Origin: Alphaproteobacteria bacterium
Lineage (GTDB): Bacteria > Pseudomonadota > Alphaproteobacteria > CAAGCB01 > CAG-977
Direction: 5' to 3'
Length of the DNA: 11,365 nt
NCBI GenBank assembly: GCA_021639925.1
Contig: JAJXEL010000060.1
Location: 1 to 11,365, forward strand
Below the pieces are notes generated by a model. It worked only from the letters and a program-made list of their open reading frames with translations, was not told the origin of the DNA and ran no database searches. A program made the position numbers and the translations under genes. Each line of letters opens with the position of its first letter. The first letter of the stretch is position 1. Shown here in pieces: positions 1 to 5,228 of this stretch.

Positions 1-2
1 GC

Positions 3-905
3 GTCGCCGCGGCGATGTTGCTGGCAAAAACGGTTGCCGAAGATAAAAACTTAAAACACGGCGGACTGGAAATCGTTTTTACCCGCGATGAAGAACAAAA
101 TATGAGCGGCGCGCACGCTTTAAAATCCGACCGCTTCAAATCCGAATATATTCTGGTTTTGGACGGCGACCGTCTGGGGGATTTTCAAATCGCGGGCGCC
201 GGTTACACAAAAATGCTTTTAAGCGTCAAAGGGTTAAAGGGCGGCCATTCCGGTATTGACATTGACGACCGCGCCCGCGTCAACGCCGTCAAACTGATCG
301 CCGATATTATGGCCGAACTGCCGCAGGGAGTTTATCGCAAAGACGACACCGGCGTGGTTACGTCGATTAACGCGGGTGCGGTCGTCGGCGGCGGCATAAA
401 AAATCTGCCGACAGACAAACAAGGCGCCGATTTCGCTTTATTCCTGACCGAGCAGGCGATGTCCAACATTATCAACACCGACGCGTTTGCGCTTTATTCC
501 ATTCGCAGTTCGGACAAAGCCGACGAAGCCGAACTGATCGCCGGCATTGAAAAAACAGTCGCGGATTTTAACCGGAAATATGAAGGCAGAGCGATCTTTT
601 CCGCCGCGTTTGAAGAACACATGCCGCCGTTTGAAAAATCAGACGATACGGCAATGATCAAAACTGCGCAAAAAGCGGCTGAAAAACTGGGGTTGAAATT
701 AAACGTCTCTTCTTTCCACGCAGGGGCAGAAACGCATATCTACGCGCAAAGAAAAAATGCCGCCGGCAAGACGTTTAAACCGTATCTGGTCGGTGCGGCA
801 AACATATACAATATGCATTCCGCCGCCGAATATGTCGAAATGCCGTCTATGGAAAAAGGCTTTGAACTGGTAAAAACTATTTTTTACACATTTAACAACG
901 CTTAA
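3..905 (+). CDS. M20 family metallopeptidase, PepD-like aminoacyl-histidine dipeptidase (5' end outside window)
   Basis: This is the C-terminal 300 residues of a di-zinc M20 peptidase. The reading frame is open to the window edge, and the first in-frame ATG (base 15) lies inside the catalytic domain, so it is not the start. Counting from the codon at base 3, the catalytic glutamate and its metal-binding partner are E30-E31 in a DEEQNMSGA context. D54 (VLDGD) is a likely metal ligand. GLKGGHSGIDI with H82 is the hallmark of the lid/dimerisation domain of the PepD group. HAGAET (H239, E243) and NMHS (H272, the last metal ligand) complete the active site. Known PepD-type enzymes are cytoplasmic and cleave Xaa-His dipeptides; the specificity here is inferred. 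The HAGAE and GGHSG motifs favour PepD over peptidase T, but a general M20 dipeptidase remains possible. The next gene starts 67 bp downstream, apparently with its own promoter. Confidence 0.85.
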   Translation, partial: VAAAMLLAKTVAEDKNLKHGGLEIVFTRDEEQNMSGAHALKSDRFKSEYILVLDGDRLGDFQIAGAGYTKMLLSVKGLKGGHSGIDIDDRARVNAVKLIADIMAELPQGVYRKDDTGVVTSINAGAVVGGGIKNLPTDKQGADFALFLTEQAMSNIINTDAFALYSIRSSDKADEAELIAGIEKTVADFNRKYEGRAIFSAAFEEHMPPFEKSDDTAMIKTAQKAAEKLGLKLNVSSFHAGAETHIYAQRKNAAGKTFKPYLVGAANIYNMHSAAEYVEMPSMEKGFELVKTIFYTFNNA

Positions 906-930
906 AAAAATACACGTTTTATTAAGAGCT

Positions 931-959
931 TTGCCTTAAAATACGTATTCTGCCAAAAT
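931..959 (+). promoter_or_regulatory. Possible promoter of the HAD gene
   Basis: TTGCCT (931-936) and CAAAAT (954-959) each match the sigma-70 consensus at four of six positions and are exactly 17 bp apart. The first ATACGTAT palindrome lies in the spacer. A start near 966 would leave a leader of only about 7 nt and would exclude the AGGA at 960-963, so an upstream start is also possible. TAAAAT at 937-942 could be the -10, but no good -35 accompanies it. Confidence 0.35.
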
Positions 960-971
960 AGGATACGTATC
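940..971. promoter_or_regulatory. Twin palindromic operator candidate (ATACGTAT core)
   Basis: Two perfect 10-bp palindromes, AATACGTATT (940-949) and GATACGTATC (962-971), share the 8-bp core ATACGTAT. Their centres are 22 bp apart, close to two helical turns. The second one ends one base before the HAD start codon and covers the AGGA ribosome-binding site, and the first falls in the candidate promoter spacer. This layout suits a dimeric repressor binding two sites on one face of the helix. The regulator is unknown and binding is inferred from geometry only. Confidence 0.4.
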
Positions 972-972
972 A

Positions 973-1668
973 ATGGATTATCAGGTTTTACGCAACGAAT
1001 TAAAAAATATCCGCAACTGGATATTTGATCTGGACGACACGCTTTACCCGCCGTCAAATGAAATTTATTCACAAATGGCCAGGCGGATCCGTACTTATAT
1101 TATGCGGGCGCTGGATATTGACGAAGAAAAGGCTTCCGCCGTTCAAAAGGATTATTATAAAAAATACGGCGCGACCGTGCACGGGCTGATGGTCGAACAT
1201 CATATTCCGCCGGAAGACTTTACAAATTATGTTCATGAGCTTGATTTGTCGTCTTTACAGGAAAACCCGCAGCTGAAAGCCTGTCTGAACGCTTTGCCCG
1301 GCAAAAAATACGTTTTTACAAACGGGGCTTTCCAGCATGCCGAACGCGTCTTAAAAAAGTTGAATATACGCGACTGTTTTTCCGGCATCTTTTCAATCCG
1401 GGAAGCGGGATACGTTCCTAAACCCGCCGAACAGACGTATTTGAAAATGATGCGGAGCTTTAATATCAAACCGCAGGAAAGCATCATGTTTGACGACAGT
1501 CCCGTCAATATTCTGGCCGCAAAAAAAGTCGGACTGCGCACCGTATGGATTTCTTCGAACGTGACGAACAACCGGTACTGTTCCGTGGATACCCAAGATT
1601 TTTGCGATTACGAAACACCTGATCTGACAACTTTTCTGTCTTCCCTGTTGCTGGACAAAAGTGCATGA
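973..1668 (+). CDS. HAD-superfamily hydrolase, pyrimidine 5'-nucleotidase (SDT1/YjjG-like)
   Basis: A 231-residue protein with all four HAD motifs in order: I, D19-L-D21-D-T (nucleophile D19, acid/base D21) followed by LYPP; II, T116 in VFTNG; III, K150 in YVPKP; IV, D174-D175 in MFDDSPVNI. Between motifs I and II lies a helical cap (about 28-105) beginning with a Y-P-P-S-N-E-I-Y segment, typical of the bacterial proteins annotated as pyrimidine 5'-nucleotidase. Members of this family dephosphorylate UMP, CMP and related or modified pyrimidine nucleotides in the cytoplasm; the exact substrate here is unproven. The start is the ATG with AGGA at 960-963, nine bases upstream. The stop overlaps the dapE start (ATGA, 1665-1668), implying co-transcription and translational coupling. 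This gene next to dapE is a recurrent alphaproteobacterial arrangement. Confidence 0.9.
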   Translation: MDYQVLRNELKNIRNWIFDLDDTLYPPSNEIYSQMARRIRTYIMRALDIDEEKASAVQKDYYKKYGATVHGLMVEHHIPPEDFTNYVHELDLSSLQENPQLKACLNALPGKKYVFTNGAFQHAERVLKKLNIRDCFSGIFSIREAGYVPKPAEQTYLKMMRSFNIKPQESIMFDDSPVNILAAKKVGLRTVWISSNVTNNRYCSVDTQDFCDYETPDLTTFLSSLLLDKSA

Positions 1669-2792
1669 ACGACGTTGTCAATCTGCTGCGGGCTTTGATC
1701 AGATGTCCCAGCATTACTCCGGCCGACGCGGGGGCGATGGACATTGTGCAAAACGAACTGGCCCGCCTGGGATTTGTCTGCGAAAGAATGGTTTTCGGAT
1801 CCGGCAAAAACGAAACGCAAAACCTGTATGCCAAAAAAGGAACCGGCGAACCGCATTTTTGTTTTTTAGGCCATACGGACGTCGTGCCCGCCGCCGGACA
1901 AAAATGGGATTATCCGCCGTTTGGCGCGGAAATACACGACGGCAGGATTTACGGCCGCGGCGCCATGGATATGAAAAGCGGTATCGCCTGTTTTATCAAA
2001 GCACTGGAAGATTTTTCATTCAAAGGAACGATTTCCCTGCTTATTACGGGAAATGAAGAAGACATTCCGACTTACGGCACTCCGGCGGTTTTAAAGGAAC
2101 TGGAAAAACGCGGCGAAAAATGGACGGCGGCGATCGTCGGCGAACCCGGCGGTACGCAGAAAACCGGCGCCGTTATCAAAACCGGCCGGCGCGGCAGTTT
2201 AAACGCCCGGCTGACGGTCAGAGGCAAAAGCGGGCATACCGGCTATACGCAGCTGGCTGTCAATCCCGTCGAAGCGTTATGCGATATTTTAACCGAAATC
2301 CGCCGTCCGTTGGATAACGGCACGCCCGATTTCGAACCTTCCACCCTGTCGGTAACGACGATTGACGTCGGCAATCCGACGCCGAACGTTATTCCGGCAG
2401 AAGCGTTCGCGAAGTTCAACTGCCGTTTCAACGATCTGCATACAGTTGAAAGCTTAACGGAACTGCTGCGCGCCAGAACAGACGCCGCGGCAAAAAAAGC
2501 GGGCGTTTCTTATGATCTTGAAACGGAATGCATGGCCGATGTTTTTATTTGCAAAGACAGGCGTCTGCCCGAACTGGTAAAACAGGCCGTCAAAGAAATA
2601 ACCGGCATTAACACAGTTGAAAGCACTGACGGCGGATCTTCGGACGCGCGTTTTATGGTAAAACACTGCCCTGTTTTGGAATGTGGCGTCAGCGGACAGG
2701 GCATGCACGGCGCAAACGAAAGCGTCGCCATTGCGGATCTGGCAGTACAGGTCGGAATTTACCGGCGGATTTTGGAAAAATTTTTTAATTAA
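1665..2792 (+). CDS. dapE: Succinyl-diaminopimelate desuccinylase
   Basis: A 375-residue M20 enzyme of the expected DapE length. It hydrolyses N-succinyl-L,L-diaminopimelate to L,L-diaminopimelate and succinate in the cytoplasm, on the route to lysine and peptidoglycan cross-linking. Visible active-site residues are H70 and D72 (GHTDVVP), D102 (GRGAMDMKSG, bridging metal ligand), E131-E132 (catalytic base and ligand), E160 (VGEP), H191 in the dimerisation domain, and H348 (GMHGANE). GGSSDARF (323-330) matches the usual GGTSDARF. Two segments depart from the common pattern: GHTGYTQLAVNP in place of the near-invariant GHVAYPHLA-NP, and NEEDIPTYGT in place of DEEGPA-NGT. The ATG overlaps the preceding stop by 4 bp. 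A hairpin terminator follows within 6 bp. Another M20 deacylase is the alternative, but the end-to-end motif set favours DapE. Confidence 0.9.
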   Translation: MNDVVNLLRALIRCPSITPADAGAMDIVQNELARLGFVCERMVFGSGKNETQNLYAKKGTGEPHFCFLGHTDVVPAAGQKWDYPPFGAEIHDGRIYGRGAMDMKSGIACFIKALEDFSFKGTISLLITGNEEDIPTYGTPAVLKELEKRGEKWTAAIVGEPGGTQKTGAVIKTGRRGSLNARLTVRGKSGHTGYTQLAVNPVEALCDILTEIRRPLDNGTPDFEPSTLSVTTIDVGNPTPNVIPAEAFAKFNCRFNDLHTVESLTELLRARTDAAAKKAGVSYDLETECMADVFICKDRRLPELVKQAVKEITGINTVESTDGGSSDARFMVKHCPVLECGVSGQGMHGANESVAIADLAVQVGIYRRILEKFFN

Positions 2793-2797
2793 GCAAA

Positions 2798-2824
2798 AAA
2801 AGCCCGCCGAAACAGCGGGCTTTT
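2798..2824. terminator. Bidirectional Rho-independent terminator
   Basis: The stem GCCCGC (2802-2807) pairs with GCGGGC (2815-2820) around a 7-nt loop and is extended by AAAA/TTTT on the outside. It lies between the convergent ends of dapE and the small exported-protein gene. Read on the minus strand the hairpin is followed by seven T (complement of 2795-2801); on the plus strand by only four. It is therefore probably stronger for the leftward gene, while serving both. Confidence 0.85.
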
Positions 2825-2834
2825 CCAATCGTCG

Positions 2835-3161
2835 TTATTTTTTCTTAGGCGGAAAAACTTCCAATTCGTCAACGACCAGAAAATCCGGATTATCGGCAAA
2901 GTATTCAATCTGGACGCGGTCGCCTGTTTTTAAATCGGTAATTGTTATATCTTCGTCAAACCAGCTGCTGTTTTTTTCCATTTCAGTGGCTTCGTTGACA
3001 TTAAATAAATATGTATTGCCGTCGTCGCCTTTCAGCGTAAACGTATTTTCTTCGACAGCAATCGTGTCAATCGTACCGAACGTTTTTCCTTTGTTGGCGT
3101 CCGCCCAGACGGGCGAAGCCATACAAGATAAAAGCAAGCCTGTCAAAAGTACTTTTTTCAT
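2835..3161 (-). CDS. Small exported protein of unknown function, beta-rich single domain
   Basis: A 108-residue protein starting at MKKVLLTGLL. I chose this ATG over an in-frame one 24 bases upstream because AAGGAGAG (3173-3166) sits just ahead of it and the candidate promoter would start transcription close to the upstream ATG. Residues 1-20 form a signal peptide: two lysines, a hydrophobic core, then PVWA followed by DANKG, a good signal peptidase I site. LLSC at 10-13 is a weak lipobox-like alternative. The mature part (about 88 residues) alternates short beta-strand segments (GTIDTIAVEENTFTLKG, then TYLFNV), a DLKTGDRVQIEY segment and a basic end (PPKKK). The pattern recalls small periplasmic beta-barrel/OB-like proteins such as the DUF1344 or DUF5666 groups, but I cannot assign it. 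No cysteine remains after signal cleavage at residue 20. It has its own promoter and shares the terminator at 2798-2824. Confidence 0.8.
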   Translation of the reverse strand: MKKVLLTGLLLSCMASPVWADANKGKTFGTIDTIAVEENTFTLKGDDGNTYLFNVNEATEMEKNSSWFDEDITITDLKTGDRVQIEYFADNPDFLVVDELEVFPPKKK

Positions 3162-3191
3162 GTGACTCTCCTTAATGAAAAACAACGGTTT

Positions 3192-3220
3192 ATTATAACA
3201 ATCCCGTTTTCAAAAAGAAG
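3192..3220 (-). promoter_or_regulatory. Extended -10 promoter of the small exported-protein gene
   Basis: On the minus strand, TGT-TATAAT gives a perfect -10 (3197-3192) preceded by a TGn extension, which compensates for a poor -35 (CTTCTT, 3220-3215) at 17 bp. Predicted initiation near 3185 gives a leader of about 24 nt containing the AAGGAGAG ribosome-binding site. Confidence 0.6.
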
Positions 3221-3232
3221 ATCATCAAACTG

Positions 3233-3670
3233 CTAGTCTTGCGCGGGAACAATACAAACTTCGACCCCGGCTTCTTCCAAAACGGATTTGGCCAGATGAA
3301 AGTTTTCCGTCCAGCGTTCGGGGATCGGTCTGTCTTCGACAACGACGCGTTTAATGCCCGACTGGATAATTGCGCCGGCGCAGCGCGAACAGGGCAGATA
3401 AGGATAAACGTAAATCGTACAGCCCGAAACGGATTTCGGCGCGGTTAAAATGGCATTGGCTTCCGCATGAACGATCAGTTCATATTTCAATTCGCGTTTA
3501 TTCAACCGGTCCGCCGTATCTTCCACCCCGATCGGCAAACCGTTAAAACCGACGGAAACAATCCGTTTTTTATCGTCAACGATTACTGCCCCGACCTGGG
3601 AAGAAGGATCCTTTGACCATGTCGCGACCAGACGGGCCAAATCAAAAAATCTTTTCTGCCATTTATCCAT
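3233..3670 (-). CDS. dCMP deaminase-family protein (zinc-dependent cytidine/deoxycytidylate deaminase fold)
   Basis: A 145-residue protein with the full zinc-deaminase signature: H68-A-E70 in VHAEANAI (zinc ligand and catalytic glutamate) and P-C94-SR-C97 (the other two zinc ligands). The N-terminal SKDPSSQVGAVIVDD and GFNGLPIGV segments and the GIKRVVVE strand after the zinc site are characteristic of deoxycytidylate deaminases rather than of TadA or cytidine deaminase. Known members convert dCMP to dUMP in the cytoplasm, feeding thymidylate synthesis. GGGAG (3681-3677) lies six bases before the ATG, supporting this start. No strong terminator separates it from the exported-protein gene 71 bp downstream, so some read-through is likely. 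Substrate choice (dCMP, or another deoxycytidine nucleotide as in ComEB-type proteins) is inferred. Confidence 0.88.
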   Translation of the reverse strand: MDKWQKRFFDLARLVATWSKDPSSQVGAVIVDDKKRIVSVGFNGLPIGVEDTADRLNKRELKYELIVHAEANAILTAPKSVSGCTIYVYPYLPCSRCAGAIIQSGIKRVVVEDRPIPERWTENFHLAKSVLEEAGVEVCIVPAQD

Positions 3671-3691
3671 TTTTAACTCCCTTTTGACAGC

Positions 3692-3720
3692 ATCATACCA
3701 ATCTTTTGTTGAACCGACAA
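3692..3720 (-). promoter_or_regulatory. Extended -10 promoter of the dCMP deaminase-like gene
   Basis: The minus strand shows TTGTCG (3720-3715), a 17-bp spacer, then TGG-TATGAT (-10 at 3697-3692) with a TGn extension. The predicted start near 3685 leaves a short leader that still contains the GGGAG ribosome-binding site. On the opposite strand TTGAAC (3709-3714) with TAACAA (3732-3737) at 17 bp is a weaker candidate for the divergent nucleosidase gene, so the two promoters may overlap. Confidence 0.5.
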
Positions 3721-3789
3721 ATAAAAAGACTTAACAAATCGTCCGCCTGCCGTTACAGTAACCGAAACTTTTTAAATCAGGGAATGAAA

Positions 3790-4473
3790 ATGAAACCGAT
3801 TATCGCCGTACTCTGCCCCATGCCCATGGAATTTGAAGCCGTGGAAAAAGCTTTCGGAAAGCTGGGGGAATCTCTGGAAAACGTTTTTGAAGAAAAAAGA
3901 ATCGATTTTGAAAACCTGGACATTATTCTGGCGCGCTGCGGGGTCGGGAAAACGTTTGCCGCGGCAAAAACGCAAAAAATCATTCAAATGTATGAACCCG
4001 ATCATATTTTCGTTTGCGGCGTCGCGGGCGCTATTGCCGAAAACCTGAAAGTTTTCGACGTTCTGGTTCCCAACCGCATCGTTCACGGCGATACTCGTTT
4101 CGGCGACACATACTGCCCGACGGACGTAACGGAATCCGGGCTGCATTTTTTTGAAGGAAAACCCGGCTTTTCGCAGACGGCTTATCTGCCGGAACGGTTA
4201 AACGCGCCTTATAAATCAGGAACGCTGGCCACCATTGATTTTTTCGCGGAAGAAAAAGAAAAGATTTTTTTAGAAGAAAAATTCAACGCCGCTTGCATTG
4301 ACATGGAAAGCGCCGCCGTCGCGCAGATCGCCACGCTGTGGAATATTCCCGTCACCGTGATCCGGGCGATTTCGGACGACAGGACGCACACGCTGGGCGA
4401 TTTTGAAACCAACGCACCGAAAGCCTGCGAAATTGCGGCGCAGGCTTTGATGGAGCTTTTGAAAAAAATCTAA
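3790..4473 (+). CDS. 5'-methylthioadenosine/S-adenosylhomocysteine nucleosidase-like protein (PNP/UDP phosphorylase family)
   Basis: A 227-residue protein close to the usual length for MTA/SAH nucleosidase. The order of segments matches the family: an N-terminal beta strand and PMPMEFE with E14 in the place of the catalytic-region glutamate, GVGKTFAA (51-58), VCGVAGAI (75-82), a V-HGDTRFGDTY segment (98-107), C-IDMESAAVAQIA (169-181) for ribose recognition, and RAISDD with D196 as the probable catalytic acid. MtnN-type enzymes irreversibly cleave adenine from MTA and SAH for methionine salvage and methyl-cycle cleanup. The HGDTRFGDTY segment is not the common HD-D--AFGY form, so a relative acting on another purine nucleoside cannot be excluded. 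Of the in-frame ATGs at 3784 and 3790, the second has AGGGA at a 6-base spacing and is preferred. The 3' end overlaps the convergent SixA-like gene by 4 bp. Confidence 0.78.
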   Translation: MKPIIAVLCPMPMEFEAVEKAFGKLGESLENVFEEKRIDFENLDIILARCGVGKTFAAAKTQKIIQMYEPDHIFVCGVAGAIAENLKVFDVLVPNRIVHGDTRFGDTYCPTDVTESGLHFFEGKPGFSQTAYLPERLNAPYKSGTLATIDFFAEEKEKIFLEEKFNAACIDMESAAVAQIATLWNIPVTVIRAISDDRTHTLGDFETNAPKACEIAAQALMELLKKI

Positions 4474-5075
4474 AGATCCGAAGAATAAATAAAGTTCATC
4501 AGACGGACAGGGCTGCTGCCCAGTTGCTGCCAGGTCTGCGTGATTTCCAGACAAGCCAGCGCCGCCGTCGGAAAGCCTTCGGACACGCGGTGATTCTGCG
4601 CTTCGGACATTTCCCGCGTGTCTTCGCAGATCATCGGCAGAAAATCCTGCAAACCGGGATTATGGCCGATCACCAGAACCTCATGCTTTTCCGGGCTCAT
4701 CTGGCGCAGGATATGCATCATTTCTTCCGCGTCCGCCATATAAAGAGCGTCAACGAAGACGACTTCCGTCGGGACAAAAGCTTTTCTCAGCCTTTCCAGA
4801 GTTTCCATCGTCCTGACGCAGGGCGAACACAGCACCAGATCCGGCTGAACATGTTTTTCACGCATTAATTTACGGATTTTTTTCACGTCCTTGCGTCCCC
4901 GTTTACCCAACGGACGCAAAGCGTCTTCGGCCTTTTTTTTCGCCTTTGCCGATTTGCCGTGGCGCATCAGGTATAAATGACGCGGTTCTTCGGTTTTAGG
5001 GGTATCCGGCGTTTGTTTTTGTTTCAAAACGCCGGGCTGACGGGACGTTTTTGTTTTTGACGTTGATTTCACCAT
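4470..5075 (-). CDS. sixA: SixA-like histidine phosphatase with lysine-rich N-terminal extension
   Basis: A 201-residue member of the histidine phosphatase superfamily. LYLMRHGKSA carries the phospho-accepting H39 beside R38. RPLGKRGRKD and PDLVLCSPCVRTMET follow as in SixA, and the second active-site histidine is H138 in VIGHNPGL. E. coli SixA (about 161 residues) removes phosphate from phosphohistidine on a signalling or PTS partner; the target here is unknown. The first roughly 31 residues are an added K/T/P-rich, probably disordered segment, and a second K/A-K cluster follows the RHG motif. ATG at 5075 is preferred over GTG at 5081 because AGAAGG (5086-5081) is spaced correctly only for the former. 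The gene diverges from ppk1, suggesting a link to phosphate metabolism, which is inference from position. Its 3' end overlaps the preceding convergent gene. Confidence 0.82.
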   Translation of the reverse strand: MVKSTSKTKTSRQPGVLKQKQTPDTPKTEEPRHLYLMRHGKSAKAKKKAEDALRPLGKRGRKDVKKIRKLMREKHVQPDLVLCSPCVRTMETLERLRKAFVPTEVVFVDALYMADAEEMMHILRQMSPEKHEVLVIGHNPGLQDFLPMICEDTREMSEAQNHRVSEGFPTAALACLEITQTWQQLGSSPVRLMNFIYSSDL

Positions 5076-5228
5076 GACCACCTTCTGTTAAAAATACATG
5101 ATTCAGGATAAAAAGATCCGGCGTAAAAAGATAGATGTTCAATCGGTTTAGACTCTTTTTATGCTTTTATTTCGGGATAAAACATATTACCAATAAATTG
5201 ATTGCCGCTTTTAATAAGGATTCTTTTT
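5076..5228. promoter_or_regulatory. Divergent intergenic region between sixA-like gene and ppk1
   Basis: This 153-bp AT-rich spacer must hold the promoters of both divergent genes, yet no confident -35/-10 pair stands out on either strand and I see no PhoB-box pattern. AAGGA at 5216-5220 is the ribosome-binding site for ppk1. TAAAAAGAT occurs twice in direct orientation (5109-5117 and 5124-5132), 15 bp apart, and could be a regulator half-site pair or simply AT-rich sequence. Confidence 0.35.

Noticed and set aside
901..926. Hairpin CTTAA-a-AAAA / TTTT-a-TTAAG at the end of the M20 peptidase gene
   Set aside because: The stem is almost entirely A-T with a mismatch, and no T tract follows, so it is not a convincing terminator.
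1661..2056. Plus-strand frame of 131 codons overlapping dapE
   Set aside because: It is an Arg-rich shadow in another frame of dapE, whose own frame has all catalytic motifs.
2454..2828. Minus-strand frame of 124 codons opposite dapE
   Set aside because: It is antisense to the conserved C-terminal domain of dapE, ends across the terminator and shows no recognisable protein features.
3684..3712. Perfect TTGACA on the plus strand as -35 of the nucleosidase gene
   Set aside because: At 17 bp downstream the -10 position reads TGTTGA, a poor match, and the hexamer lies in the ribosome-binding region of the opposite gene.
3706..3789. Longer nucleosidase start adding 26-28 residues
   Set aside because: The added segment is basic and unlike the family N-terminus, and the ATG at 3790 has a well-spaced AGGGA and begins the conserved strand.
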